A stretch of DNA of 64,000 bases from Burkholderiaceae bacterium 26 (lineage in GTDB: Bacteria > Pseudomonadota > Gammaproteobacteria > Burkholderiales > Burkholderiaceae): assembly GCA_000955795.1 (NCBI GenBank), contig JYOB01000001.1, positions 270,301 to 334,300 of the forward strand, read 5' to 3'. The position numbers and the translations under genes were made by a program. Each line of letters starts with the position of its first letter. Positions within the stretch are counted from its first letter, which is position 1. The notes below the pieces were generated by a model, which saw nothing but the letters and a program-made list of their open reading frames with translations, had not been told where the DNA came from and made no database searches. Below, in pieces: positions 1 to 9,225 of the stretch.

Positions 1-1371
1 GGGCGGCACGACGTGGTGGTCGTGGAAGGCCCCGAGCGGTATGGCAATGCCGCGGGCGGCGCGTTCGGTACGCAGCGCTTCCCCACCGGTGCGCATTACC
101 TGCCGCTGCCGTCGATGGAATCGACGCACGTGCGCGAGATGCTGGCCGACTTTGGTGTGATCGAGCGCAACCCATTTGCGCTGCGCCCGACGTACGACGA
201 ACGCGTCCTCGTGCATGCCCCCGATGAACGCCTGTGGCTCGGCAATCGCTGGCAAGACGGCTTCGTGCCGCATGAGGGCATTACGCCCGACGAGCGCGCC
301 GAGCACACCCGCTTCTTCGCCCAGATCGACAGCCTGCGCCAAACCAAGGGCGCCGACGGCCGCCGCATCTTTGCCGTGCCGACAGCGCTCTCGTCCGCAG
401 ATCCGACATGGCGTGCGCTCGACGCACTCACCTTCCGCGACTGGCTGCACCGCGAGGGCTACCACGCCGCCACGCTGCACTGGTATGCCGATTATTGCTG
501 CCGCGACGATTACGGCGCCACGGCAGATCATGTTTCCGCCTGGGCTGGCATTGCGTATTTCGCCAGCCGCGGCGGCATGGCGAGCAACGCCGAGCAGGGC
601 ACCGTGCTCACGTGGCCGGAAGGGTTGGACTGGATGGCCGAGCGGCTGTTCAAAGCCGCCGGATTGAACGAGCCAGGCCGCTTGCTACCGGGCAGCGCCG
701 CGCGCATCGGCAGGACGAACGAAGCCGGCGCACGCGTCTTCGCCGATGTGCTGCAGGCAGACGGCCGCGTTGTGCGCCTGCTGGCCGATCACGTGGTCAG
801 CGCGATGCCGCTGCACGTTGCCAAACACATCGTCGAGGGCTTTGATGTGCCCGCCGCCGAGTTGCCCGAAGCCGCGCCATGGCTGCTCGCCAACCTGCTC
901 ATCGATGGCTTTCCGCCCGAGCACGACGACACGCCGCTGGCGTGGGACAACGTGGTCTATCGCGGCACGGGCCTGGGCTACGTGGTGGCCAATCACCAGG
1001 ACATTCGCGTCGGCCCGCCTGCGCAGAGCGTGTTCACGGCCTACGTGGCGCTGTCGGACATGTCGCCCAAGGCGGCACGTGAATGGCTGCTCAAGGCATC
1101 GCCGCAAGCGCTGCTCGATCGCGCGCTGGCCGATCTCGATACGGTGTACGGCATTCGCCTGCGCACGCAGATCCGCCGCGCAGATCTGACGCTGCGTGGC
1201 CACGCGATGGCAATTCCCACACCGGGCTTTCTCTCCCGACCGGGCATTGCGCGCCTGCGTGAGAGCGCCGGGCCAATCCACTACGCGCATGCGGACCTGT
1301 CCGGCTACTCCGTGTTCGAAGAAGCGGCGTGGTGGGGGGATCGGGCGGCGCGGCGCATCCTCGGTGGCTGA
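1..1371 (+). CDS. FAD-dependent oxidoreductase (amine-oxidase-like), 5' partial
   Basis: The reading frame is open to the left edge (bases 1-12 read GRHD), so the start and the N-terminal GxGxxG FAD motif lie outside the window. What remains is about 456 residues. A hydrophobic strand followed by an acidic residue (VVVVEGPE) fits the second beta strand of a Rossmann FAD site, and the C-terminal YSVFEEAAWWGDRAAR helix resembles the closing FAD-contacting segment of flavin amine oxidase-like enzymes. The substrate cannot be read from the sequence. The next gene is convergent, 23 bp away. Confidence 0.7.
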   Translation, partial: GRHDVVVVEGPERYGNAAGGAFGTQRFPTGAHYLPLPSMESTHVREMLADFGVIERNPFALRPTYDERVLVHAPDERLWLGNRWQDGFVPHEGITPDERAEHTRFFAQIDSLRQTKGADGRRIFAVPTALSSADPTWRALDALTFRDWLHREGYHAATLHWYADYCCRDDYGATADHVSAWAGIAYFASRGGMASNAEQGTVLTWPEGLDWMAERLFKAAGLNEPGRLLPGSAARIGRTNEAGARVFADVLQADGRVVRLLADHVVSAMPLHVAKHIVEGFDVPAAELPEAAPWLLANLLIDGFPPEHDDTPLAWDNVVYRGTGLGYVVANHQDIRVGPPAQSVFTAYVALSDMSPKAAREWLLKASPQALLDRALADLDTVYGIRLRTQIRRADLTLRGHAMAIPTPGFLSRPGIARLRESAGPIHYAHADLSGYSVFEEAAWWGDRAARRILGG

Positions 1372-1394
1372 TTGCTAGCGCCGCCGCAGGGCAT

Positions 1395-1667
1395 CTAGCG
1401 CAACCGTTCAACCTCGGCCATCAGTTCCCACGTGGCCGGATCGATATCGCTGCGCTCAAGCGCCAGCGACAGGTATGCCCCAATCATGTCGACAAACCCG
1501 CGCGCAAATGCGGGCGGATATGCGCTGCCTGTGTACTGCATCAGTTGCTGCCGCAAGAGGCGCGGCCGATGCTGTCCAAACTCGCGCACGTAGGCCTGCG
1601 TTCGGCAGAGAAAGGTTCGCGCTTCCAGCGCACCGTCAAGGTAGACGCGGCGTTTGGTGAGTGTCAT
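1395..1667 (-). CDS. Hypothetical protein, 90 aa
   Basis: Small basic protein with no domain I recognise and no signal peptide or membrane segment. The ATG at 1667 is preferred over the longer frame because GGGAG lies 6 nt upstream. It is convergent with the FAD oxidoreductase. On its strand it lies downstream of the C4/Ash-like element and could share a transcript with it. Confidence 0.5.
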   Translation of the reverse strand: MTLTKRRVYLDGALEARTFLCRTQAYVREFGQHRPRLLRQQLMQYTGSAYPPAFARGFVDMIGAYLSLALERSDIDPATWELMAEVERLR

Positions 1668-1762
1668 TGGCAGCTCCCGAATCGCAACGGAACGGGGCAC
1701 AACCAAGGCGGGGAAGGATAGGACGCGGGGCGACGCCCGCTGAACACAACAGTCATGGAGCC

Positions 1763-1968
1763 TCCTACGGATAGCAAAAGGCCCGACTAATCGCTGCTAA
1801 ACGAGGGTGGCGGGCCCGACGACAGGGTTAGCAGACCGGCCCGTAGGACGCCGGCGACCCGAAGGTCCCCTGCCCGGCCCGCCATGATGCAGACGTGCAC
1901 GAGCACGGACGTGAAAAAGCCGCGCGAGGCGGCCGTCCGGCCATACGGTAAGAATAGGCTGCTAAACC
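1763..1968. ncRNA. Candidate C4-type phage antisense RNA / Ash-like element
   Basis: A 420-bp stretch without a conventional gene holds nested complementary blocks. TCCTACGG (1763-1770) pairs with CCGTAGGA (1841-1848), and CTGCTAA (1794-1800) pairs with TTAGCAG (1827-1833). A second TACGG...CTGCTAAAC copy at about 1944-1967 could compete for the same antisense arm. A hairpin plus a displaced second target is the layout of the P1/P7/P4 C4 (CI) antisense RNA. The minus-strand frame 1787-2026 reads like the Ash/Icd-like peptides that are often predicted over such elements. The transcribed strand is not settled. It would be a phage or satellite remnant; no integrase is nearby. Confidence 0.42.
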
Positions 1969-2088
1969 CAGCTGCCGTTGGTGCGGCAGCGCCGTGAATT
2001 ATAGCGGCGGCAACGGCGCAGCCCACGTGCCAGTTTGCAGCATTTCGTGATCGCGCCTTACCGCCAGACCCACATTCCCCCTACGCGC

Positions 2089-2805
2089 TTACCCCTGACG
2101 CGGCCAGAGCGTTCGGCCAAAGAACGTCAGCGCGCGGTCCCACGCATGTTCGGCCCACACCGGGTCGTATTGCGTGATGGCGATGCGGTTCTCGCCCACA
2201 GCCGTTTCATTGGCGAAAGCGTGATGCGCGAGATAGCGGTGGAAGTCCACATCAACGCCGGCATCGACGAGCTTCTTTTCCAGCGCATCAACGCCTTCGA
2301 TCTTGAAGGCGGTGTCTTGCGTGCCCCAGTGACCCTGCACCGGCACCTTGATCTTCGAGGCGTCGATGTATTCCAGCGGAGGGTAGCCGTACCACACCAC
2401 GCCGGCATCCGCTTCCGGCACGTTGCTGAGCGTCAGCAGCGTCAGCGCGCCGCCCATGCAGTAGCCCGTCACGCCCACGCGGTCGCACGTCTGCTTGAGG
2501 TATTGCACCGCACCGCGCACGTCCTGCGTGGCCGCGTCGCCAAAATTCAGGTTGGTCATCAGGTGGTGGGCTTCCTCTTCCTCTACCGTCATCTTGCCGC
2601 GGTAGAGATCGGGCACCAGGGCCACGTAGCCCGCGCGCGCGAGGCGGTCCGCCACGCCACGAATCTGGTCATTCAGCCCCCACCACTCCTGGATGACGAC
2701 GATGCCCGGGGCGCCTTCCGCCTTGGCGGGCTTGGCCAGATAGCCCTGGACGTCCTGCCCGTCTGGGCGCTTGAACGAGATCATGGATCCTTGCGATGCA
2801 GTCAT
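2089..2805 (-). CDS. Dienelactone hydrolase family protein
   Basis: Alpha/beta hydrolase of the dienelactone hydrolase (carboxymethylenebutenolidase) family, 238 aa, near the usual length. The nucleophile is the Cys in GYCMGG, the acid is the Asp in GTQD, and the His lies in YLAHHAF. Family members hydrolyse dienelactones or related cyclic esters in the cytoplasm; the true substrate is unknown. The ATG at 2805 is chosen because GAGGAG sits 8 nt upstream; the longer frame adds an unlikely basic extension. No chlorocatechol genes are adjacent, so a general esterase role is as likely. Confidence 0.85.
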   Translation of the reverse strand: MTASQGSMISFKRPDGQDVQGYLAKPAKAEGAPGIVVIQEWWGLNDQIRGVADRLARAGYVALVPDLYRGKMTVEEEEAHHLMTNLNFGDAATQDVRGAVQYLKQTCDRVGVTGYCMGGALTLLTLSNVPEADAGVVWYGYPPLEYIDASKIKVPVQGHWGTQDTAFKIEGVDALEKKLVDAGVDVDFHRYLAHHAFANETAVGENRIAITQYDPVWAEHAWDRALTFFGRTLWPRQG

Positions 2806-2989
2806 GCGATGGCTCCTCTGCCTGGAACGAAAACGCACAGGATAGTCCTGCCAGATGAAATTTGCAGGCGGCGCATCAGCGGGAATGGGCTGCGTGCGCC
2901 TCTGCCCTGCCGATACCCCTCCATCAGGGTGCCGATACGCGGCACAAAGTCTCTATCATGGCGGCACGTTCACATCCTGATTGCCTCCC

Positions 2990-3352
2990 ATGATCAAAAC
3001 CCTCGGCCTCATCGCCTACCTGCTCGTATTGCTGATCCACGTCTATATCGTTGTGCTCGAAATGGTGCTCTGGAAGACGCGCGGGCCCAAGGTCTTCGGC
3101 ATGACGCCCGAGAAAGCCGCCGAGACTGCAGCCATGGCGTCCAACCAGGGCCTGTACAACGGTTTTCTGGTGGCTGCGCTGGTGATTGGGCTGGTGGCAC
3201 CAGACCCGACCGTCAACGCGTCGTTCGCGCTGTTCGGGCTGATCTGCGTGGCGGTGGCCGGCATCTGGGGCGCCATCACCGTCAACAAGCGGATTCTTTT
3301 CGTGCAGACGGTGCCGGCTGTGGCGGCGTTGGTGCTGGGGTGGTTCGCCTGA
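2990..3352 (+). CDS. DUF1304 family small membrane protein
   Basis: About 120 residues with four predicted transmembrane helices: a hydrophobic start, two central segments and a hydrophobic C-terminus ending GWFA. The loop EMVLWKTRGPKVFGMT and the LYNGFLVAAL segment are typical of DUF1304 inner-membrane proteins, whose function is unknown. The ATG at 2990 gives the usual MI.T start; a TTG at 2981 is possible. Confidence 0.8.
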   Translation: MIKTLGLIAYLLVLLIHVYIVVLEMVLWKTRGPKVFGMTPEKAAETAAMASNQGLYNGFLVAALVIGLVAPDPTVNASFALFGLICVAVAGIWGAITVNKRILFVQTVPAVAALVLGWFA

Positions 3353-3476
3353 AGGCAGTGGACGATGGGCGCTGAGGCGACGGCGGCAATGCTTGTCTGC
3401 CCCGCCGCCGCGCACTAGCTTGAAAGGAGTCAGGAGCGCGTTAGACGATGCGCTCTCGCCAACCAGGACCTAGCAC

Positions 3477-4058
3477 ATGCCGCCTGCAGACTGCCGAACG
3501 CTCCGAATGCTGGGCCGGGCGCTGCTGCTGGCAACCCTGCTGTGTGGCCCTCCCGTCTCCGCTCAAGTGAGGAACGCCATGACGCTCACCTTGACCTCTC
3601 CGGCCTTTGCCGCTGGGGGCGAAATCCCCAGCCGCCTCACATGTGAAGGCGCGGATACATCGCCACCGCTCGCGTGGACTGGCGCTCCGGCCGGCACACG
3701 CAGCCTGGCACTGGTCGTCGATGACCCCGACGCCCCCGACCCCGCAGCACCAAAGATGACGTGGGTCCACTGGGTGCTCTACAACATCCCGCCCGCCACG
3801 ACTTCGCTGTCGGAAGACGCGTCGCGCACGGGACTGCCTCCCGGCGCCCGCCCCGGCAACAACGACTGGAAGCGCACCGCATACGGCGGTCCCTGCCCGC
3901 CCGTCGGGCGCCATCGCTACTACCACAAGCTCTACGCGCTGAACGTGGAACTGCCGGAGCTTGGCGCGCCTACCAAGGCCGAGTTGGAGCGAGCCATGCG
4001 TGGCCATGTGCTGGCTGAAGCCGAACTTGTCGGCACCTATCAGAAGCACGACCACTGA
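3477..4058 (+). CDS. YbhB/YbcL-type PEBP (Raf kinase inhibitor-like) protein
   Basis: Phosphatidylethanolamine-binding-protein fold. The ligand-pocket motif DDPDAPD is followed by WVHWVLYNIP and GPCPP.GRHRY, all family hallmarks. The start at 3477 adds a hydrophobic segment ending VSAQ, a plausible signal peptide, with AGGA upstream. An internal ATG at 3579 (MTLTLTSPAF) has GAGGA 6 nt upstream and gives the standard cytoplasmic form, so the real start is uncertain. The role of bacterial members is poorly known. A second, clearly exported paralogue lies at 49076-49639. Confidence 0.85.
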   Translation: MPPADCRTLRMLGRALLLATLLCGPPVSAQVRNAMTLTLTSPAFAAGGEIPSRLTCEGADTSPPLAWTGAPAGTRSLALVVDDPDAPDPAAPKMTWVHWVLYNIPPATTSLSEDASRTGLPPGARPGNNDWKRTAYGGPCPPVGRHRYYHKLYALNVELPELGAPTKAELERAMRGHVLAEAELVGTYQKHDH

Positions 4059-4091
4059 GCCGATTCGTCAGAAGTTGAGGCAGGCTGCCTC

Positions 4092-4613
4092 TCAAGGCTT
4101 GGCAACCGCGCCCTTGTGGAACAACGCATACGGCACGCCCCGCTCCGGGTGTGCCGTCGTTTCGTTGATGAAGCGTTCGACATCGGGCACGTCGTGCAGG
4201 GCGGTCATGAACGGCGCCAGCGCATAACCCGGCGCCACGCAGCCCTGCACCAGCATCCACCGCTCCCATATCGTCACCCACAGCGTGGTGTTCTGCTTCC
4301 ATCCCGGCACATGGATGGACATCCATTGCAGGCGCCGCTTCGCAGTCTCGGCAATCTCATCGTCGTAGGCGAAGGAGTTGAACTGGCGGCAGCGCCCTTC
4401 CAGCCAACAATGGTTGCCGTGCTCGATTCGGTGGTGGGAATCACGCTTCCATTCCGCCTCGGTGATGCGCGGGCCGGCCGGCTCAGGGCAGTTGGCTACG
4501 CCTGACGAAATCTGGAAGAACGGGTCGTGACCGCGGTTCTGCAGGTCGTCTTCAGCGTGGGTGGCCGGCGCAGCCAGCAGCAGCGCCAGGACAAGACAGC
4601 GTGCGGAAATCAT
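4092..4613 (-). CDS. Secreted BON-domain-like protein
   Basis: 173 aa with a signal peptide (MISARCLVLALLLAAPATHA). The C-terminal half (DDEIAETAKRRL, then TLWVTIWERWMLVQGCV, then HDVPDVERFI) fits the BON pattern: an opening helix, two strands around a turn, and a closing xGVxxV motif. BON domains bind phospholipid or peptidoglycan-associated surfaces in the periplasm. The Cys-rich middle (NHCWLEGRCRQF) is unusual. GAGGAGG lies 8 nt before ATG 4613. Confidence 0.55.
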   Translation of the reverse strand: MISARCLVLALLLAAPATHAEDDLQNRGHDPFFQISSGVANCPEPAGPRITEAEWKRDSHHRIEHGNHCWLEGRCRQFNSFAYDDEIAETAKRRLQWMSIHVPGWKQNTTLWVTIWERWMLVQGCVAPGYALAPFMTALHDVPDVERFINETTAHPERGVPYALFHKGAVAKP

Positions 4614-4715
4614 CACGGTGGCCTCCTCGCCCGCACGGGGCATCGGCTTGAGCAATGCTGCGAAGGATAGGCGCAAAGCGGCGGACCATCCAGACGCCCC
4701 GGACGACTCCCCAAA

Positions 4716-5606
4716 CTATCTCGACTGCACGTGCGCCGCGAGCATCGAGGCAAACACATCGTGCAGCTCGGTCTTACCGAAACGCTGCTCCGACACGCCC
4801 TTCTCCACGTCGATCTGCCCGGCGTTGACCGCGTCGTACAGTTCGGTGATGAGCTGCACGTGGTTCGCGCTCAGACCGGCGCGTTGCAGCATCGGCGCCC
4901 AGGCGGTGCGCGGCAGTGCATCGGCAACAATCTCGCGGCCGACGACGGCGCTGAAGGCGCGTGCCACGTCGACCAGGCTCACGCGGCGCGGGCCCTCCAC
5001 GCTGACGATGCGCGGCGTTTTGGCCGATGGCGCCTCCAGCAGCAGCTCGGCGGCCAGCGCACCAACGTCTTGCGTGGCGACAGTCGCAAACGCGCGCTCC
5101 AGCGGCTGGTGCAGGCTCGGCAGCCGTCCTGTTGCCAGCATGACGGGCAGCATCGCCGCCCAGTTCTGCGCGTGCTCGGCTGAACGCAGCAACGTCAGGT
5201 GCGTCTCCAGCGGCTTGAGCCGCGCTTCCAGCAGATGAAACAGCCGCGTCAGGCCGGTGCCCCGGTCCAGTTCTGCGCCGTAATCGGACAAGGCCAGGAC
5301 AGCCGAGGGCGGGTTTGCGCGCAGCGCATCAGCCGCCACGTCGACCATGCGCTCCATGGTCGACGCTGGGTCCGCATCACGCACCGGCACCGGACACAGA
5401 ATCTGCACGGCCGTGGCGCCCTTGATGGCCGATGCGACGGAGGCCGGATCTGTCAGGTCGGCAATCGCAATGTCGCAGCCGAGCCTGGCCAGCGCCTCGC
5501 CTTGCCGCGCATGGCGCACCACCGCGCGCACTGGCCGACCCGCGTTGCGTAGTGCCGTGGCGGTGGCGCGGCCAACTTTGCCCGACGCCCCAAAGATGAC
5601 AAACAT
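4716..5606 (-). CDS. NmrA-like NAD(P)-binding protein
   Basis: Atypical short-chain dehydrogenase of the NmrA/NAD(P)H-binding type, 296 aa. The N-terminal VIFGASGKVGRAT is the dinucleotide-binding loop. No Tyr-x3-Lys catalytic pair is evident, which suits NmrA-type redox sensors or isoflavone-reductase-like enzymes. It lies 96 bp downstream of an AraC-type gene on the same strand and may be its target. Confidence 0.8.
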   Translation of the reverse strand: MFVIFGASGKVGRATATALRNAGRPVRAVVRHARQGEALARLGCDIAIADLTDPASVASAIKGATAVQILCPVPVRDADPASTMERMVDVAADALRANPPSAVLALSDYGAELDRGTGLTRLFHLLEARLKPLETHLTLLRSAEHAQNWAAMLPVMLATGRLPSLHQPLERAFATVATQDVGALAAELLLEAPSAKTPRIVSVEGPRRVSLVDVARAFSAVVGREIVADALPRTAWAPMLQRAGLSANHVQLITELYDAVNAGQIDVEKGVSEQRFGKTELHDVFASMLAAHVQSR

Positions 5607-5701
5607 GTTCGCGCTCCTCTGAAGTGGGAGGCACGAGCTTAGGGCGGCCCCGCAAACCCGACTTGCAGGAACGGAGGAATCCGGCAGATTCGGAGGATTG
5701 G

Positions 5702-6601
5702 CTACCCGGCCGGCGTGTCCGGAGAAGCGGCCGCAGCCTTGCCCGCGCGCGCGATGTCACGCGGGCCCACACCGAGCAACCGTTGCATCCACTGCGTCAT
5801 GTGGCTCTGGTGTGCGAAGCCGACCTCGAGCGCGACCTGCGACGCGCTGCAGCGGCCTTCCAACAGCAGCGCTTTCGCGCGTTCCACACGGCGCTGCACG
5901 ACATAGCGATGCACCGGCACGCCCAGCGTTGCACGAAACAGCACATTGAAATGCGGCACGCTCAAGCCGGCCTGCGCCGCCAGTTCGGCCAGCGTCAGGC
6001 GCTGGTGCAGGTTGGCTTCGATGTAATCGATCACGCGTGCAGCCACGCGGGGCGCCAGCGTGCGAGCGCTGTTGGCCGCCCCGGCAGCCACATCCCGACT
6101 GCTGTTGAGCAGACGGACCACCAATGCCGTGCACAGGCTTTCCGCATACAACGCATCGGAGGTGTCTTCCGCCTCCAGTTCGGCCCCTAGCGCAGCGGCA
6201 AGATGGTGCACGCGCGCATCGCGCCATTGCAGACGCGGCGTCATGTCTGCCGGTGCACCCACCTGTTCGCCGATGCTGCGTACAAACGTATCGGTGATAG
6301 CGATGCGCAGAATCCGGCAGTCGGCATCGTCCGTCCACATGCCAGGCAGGCCGGCGGGAATCACGTTCGCATCGCCGTGCGCCTGGATGCCCGAATAACG
6401 GCGGCCATCGCATACGCAGTTCGTCCGCACGGGCGCGCCGACATGCACGGTGACGCGGTGCTGCGCCATGGCGGGCACCCGGTACGTGCCGGGGCGGATG
6501 TCGAGCAGGGTGGCGGCAAAGCCGTCCCAGCCGAGCCCCTCGCTGGAGCGCAGGCTGACTGGAGCGGGTTCAAGCAAGGCGGCGGGCGTGATGGCGTTCA
6601 T
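5702..6601 (-). CDS. AraC family transcriptional regulator
   Basis: 299 aa. The C-terminal 100 residues form a double helix-turn-helix (LTLAELAAQAGLSVPHFN, then CSASQVALEVGFAHQSHM) with the usual Gln-rich end of helix 6. The N-terminal half is a cupin-like sensor with His residues. ATG 6601 is used; longer frames enter the 68-bp gap shared with the divergent cupin gene. It is likely to control that cupin gene and the NmrA gene downstream. Confidence 0.87.
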   Translation of the reverse strand: MNAITPAALLEPAPVSLRSSEGLGWDGFAATLLDIRPGTYRVPAMAQHRVTVHVGAPVRTNCVCDGRRYSGIQAHGDANVIPAGLPGMWTDDADCRILRIAITDTFVRSIGEQVGAPADMTPRLQWRDARVHHLAAALGAELEAEDTSDALYAESLCTALVVRLLNSSRDVAAGAANSARTLAPRVAARVIDYIEANLHQRLTLAELAAQAGLSVPHFNVLFRATLGVPVHRYVVQRRVERAKALLLEGRCSASQVALEVGFAHQSHMTQWMQRLLGVGPRDIARAGKAAAASPDTPAG

Positions 6602-6669
6602 GGCAGGGGCGGAGGTTCGATGGCGCCTCGACATTCTGCGCCCATACGGCGCCCTATGGAGACACGCCA

Positions 6670-6933
6670 ATGGATCGCGACGCATTCGTCTGCGCCCTGA
6701 GAGCGGAGGGCTTTACCGAATTTGTCCTCGTTACGCGAGACGCAGGCGAGCTGGACACGCACACGCACCCGTTCGAGGCGAAAGCGCTCATCCTGGCAGG
6801 GGAAATCCATATCCGCGCAGGCGGCGCCGAGCGCGTCTACCGGCCTGGCGACACATTCCACCTAGCAGCCAACGCACCGCACACCGAGCGCTACGGCCCG
6901 CAAGGTGTGCAGTACCTGGTGGCGCGGCGCTAA
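6670..6933 (+). CDS. Small cupin protein
   Basis: 87-residue single cupin domain. Motif 1 (HTHPFEAKALILAGEI) and motif 2 (PGDTFHLAANAPHTERY) supply His/Glu metal ligands. GGAG lies 8 nt before ATG 6670. It is divergent from the AraC gene and so probably under its control. Such stand-alone cupins are often ligand sensors or small isomerases; the ligand is unknown. Confidence 0.8.
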   Translation: MDRDAFVCALRAEGFTEFVLVTRDAGELDTHTHPFEAKALILAGEIHIRAGGAERVYRPGDTFHLAANAPHTERYGPQGVQYLVARR

Positions 6934-6943
6934 GGCCGGCAGC

Positions 6944-8107
6944 TCAGGCGCGCGCCGGATACTGCGCGAGCACCTTGTCGCGGATCGACGGCTTGATGTT
7001 CGCCAGCGACATGTCGCCTTTGTAATGCGCCACCACGCGTGGGTTCATCATGCGAAACCACAGCGGCGGCACATAGGCGATCAGAATCATCGCGGCATAA
7101 CCGGCGGGCAGTTGCGGCGAATGCTCGAAATGCCGCAGCGCCTGGAATGACCGCGTCGGGTTGGCGTGATGATCGGCATGTCGCTGCAGTTGATACAGGA
7201 ACAGGTTCGTCACCACGTGGTTGCTGTTCCACGAGTGCTGCGGTGTGCATCGCTCGTAGCGGCCGCTGGGCAATTGCTGGCGGCACAGGCCGTAGTGCTC
7301 CAGGTAGTTCACCACCTCCAGCAACGACGCGCCGTAGATGGCCTGGATGATCAGGAACGGCACCGCCTTCAGCCCGACAAACGCGATGCACACGCCCCAC
7401 AGCACCACCGTCATCGCCCAGGCGTTGAGCACGTCGTTGCGCCATGACCAGACCGAGTGGCCCTGCTGCTCTAGCCGACGCTTCTCCAATGCCCACGCCG
7501 ATTTGACGCTGCCCACCACCGTGCGCGGCAAGAATTCCCAGAACGACTCGCCATAGCGCGCACTTGCCGGATCGGCCGGCGTGGCCACGCGCACGTGGTG
7601 GCCGCGGTTGTGCTCTACATAGAAGTGCCCGTAGGCGACTGGCGCCAGCGTGATCTTCGCGAGCCACCGCTCGAAACGGTCTGTCTTGTGACCCAGCTCA
7701 TGCGCGGTGTTGATCGAGATACCTGTCACGACGCCCACCGAAAACGCGAACGCAATGTAGTCGTACCAGGCTAGGTCATACGTGCGCAGCACCCACATCG
7801 CCACCGCAAAACTCACGTAGAGCACAGTGGTCGCCAGGTAAACGATACGGCGGTAGTAGCGCTGTTTTTCCAGCGTCGGGACGACGTCTTCGGGCGGGTT
7901 GTCGCGATCGTCGCCGATCAGTAAATCGAGCAACGGAATGATCGTGAACACGATGAACGGCCCCGCCCACCAGAGCGGATGCCAGCCCGTCGCAAGCGCC
8001 GAAACGGCCGCGATGATGGGTAGCGTGATGGTCAGCGCGCCGAGCATCCAGAGATAGCGCTTGCCGTCGGTCCATTCCACGGACGCGACCATGCCGGGTG
8101 TTGCCAT
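6944..8107 (-). CDS. alkB: Alkane 1-monooxygenase
   Basis: Integral-membrane non-haem di-iron hydroxylase that oxidises medium-chain n-alkanes to 1-alkanols with rubredoxin as electron donor. All His boxes are present: HELGHK, HNRGHH, the NYLEHYGL signature and LQRHADHH. There are about six membrane helices in 387 aa, normal for AlkB. AGGAGG sits 6 nt before ATG 8107; the longer frame is spurious. No rubredoxin or rubredoxin reductase gene is adjacent, so electron transfer must be encoded elsewhere. A direct repeat at 8300-8326 may be a regulatory site. Confidence 0.95.
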   Translation of the reverse strand: MATPGMVASVEWTDGKRYLWMLGALTITLPIIAAVSALATGWHPLWWAGPFIVFTIIPLLDLLIGDDRDNPPEDVVPTLEKQRYYRRIVYLATTVLYVSFAVAMWVLRTYDLAWYDYIAFAFSVGVVTGISINTAHELGHKTDRFERWLAKITLAPVAYGHFYVEHNRGHHVRVATPADPASARYGESFWEFLPRTVVGSVKSAWALEKRRLEQQGHSVWSWRNDVLNAWAMTVVLWGVCIAFVGLKAVPFLIIQAIYGASLLEVVNYLEHYGLCRQQLPSGRYERCTPQHSWNSNHVVTNLFLYQLQRHADHHANPTRSFQALRHFEHSPQLPAGYAAMILIAYVPPLWFRMMNPRVVAHYKGDMSLANIKPSIRDKVLAQYPARA

Positions 8108-8299
8108 TGTCTTCCTCCTGTTTTGCCCCGCTGGGTGGCTTGGCTTGTGTACGCACATGCGTGCGCCGCCGGGGTCGTGCCCGACACTTGCGTTATAGGC
8201 GCAGCAGGAGGAGAGACCAACGCCAGAAACTAGGCGCGAAACTCCAAACAAAGCGGCCGCTGTGCAGCCCTTTGGAGGCGAGAAAAAAGCAGGTGATTG

Positions 8300-8326
8300 A
8301 AACGGACGATTTAAAAACGGTCGTTC
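8300..8326. promoter_or_regulatory. Direct repeat in the alkB upstream region
   Basis: Two copies of AAACGGWCGWT (8300-8310 and 8315-8325) in an AT-rich patch of the 298-bp gap between alkB and the next hydrolase gene. The spacing is 15 bp start to start. It is a candidate operator or activator site for alkB. Nothing else convincing is seen in the gap. Confidence 0.3.
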
Positions 8327-8405
8327 GATTTTGGTGCGACGCACCTGAACGCAACTGACAACAACCGTTTATGCCAGCCCCGAAGGCGCCGGCGGACAAT
8401 GCGGA

Positions 8406-9218
8406 TCAGGTCAACGTGGGGAGGAACGCGTTGACCGCATCCAGCACAGCGGCCTCCTGCTCCCGATGCGGCACGTGCCCGCAACGCGGAACGAGTTTGA
8501 GCGTGGCGGGTGCACCGGCCAGCGTGACGATGCGTTCGGGTTGCGCAGTCGAGCCGTATTCATCTTCGGTGCCATGCAGCGCCAGCACGGGGCTGCGCAC
8601 GGCAAGCAGCGCGTCGTCAAGGCACCACTGCGCAAACGCCGGAGACAACCACGTGTTGACCCACGCATCCAGCACCCATTGCGCCTTGCTGCCGTGATAG
8701 CGCTCCAGCCGGCCCATCTGGCCGGGCTGTGCAAACTGTGCCTGGGCAACGCGGATGCCCTCGCGCGTTTGCTCTTCCACGAACGACTGCGCCGACTCGG
8801 TGATCAACCCCGCGCAGCGGCCCGGATACGCCGCCGCAATCGACACGGCCATCCCACCGCCAACGCTGTGGCCGAAGACGATGAAGCGGTCCACGCCAAG
8901 TTGCTCGGTCAGCGCGGCAAAGCCACCGTACGCTTCCTGCTGAATGAAGCCCGGATCGAGCTGGCCCGCAAAGGCGTCGGATCGGCCGAAGCCAAGCCGG
9001 TCGTAGGCGATGACCGCATGCCCGGTCGACTGCGCCAGGTGCTGCGGAAAATCTCGCCACAGCGCCACGCAGCCGAGCGAGTCGTGCAGCAGCACGATGG
9101 GCGGTCTGGCGGCATCGTCAACCGGGTCGCCCCATTGCCGGGCATGCAGACGGCCATCGGGTGTGGTGATCCATGCCTCGGTCCCATCCACCGAAAGCGC
9201 AGAAAGCGACTCAGCCAT
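8406..9218 (-). CDS. Alpha/beta hydrolase
   Basis: 270 aa. Nucleophile elbow GHSVGGG, acid in LHGTEDEYG, and catalytic His in RCGHVPH. The oxyanion region is LLHDSLG. No signal peptide, so cytoplasmic. The stop lies 7 bp after ilvE on the opposite end of the pair and both genes read leftward, so it is probably co-transcribed downstream of ilvE. The substrate cannot be inferred. Confidence 0.85.
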   Translation of the reverse strand: MAESLSALSVDGTEAWITTPDGRLHARQWGDPVDDAARPPIVLLHDSLGCVALWRDFPQHLAQSTGHAVIAYDRLGFGRSDAFAGQLDPGFIQQEAYGGFAALTEQLGVDRFIVFGHSVGGGMAVSIAAAYPGRCAGLITESAQSFVEEQTREGIRVAQAQFAQPGQMGRLERYHGSKAQWVLDAWVNTWLSPAFAQWCLDDALLAVRSPVLALHGTEDEYGSTAQPERIVTLAGAPATLKLVPRCGHVPHREQEAAVLDAVNAFLPTLT

Positions 9219-9225
9219 CCCGGTC

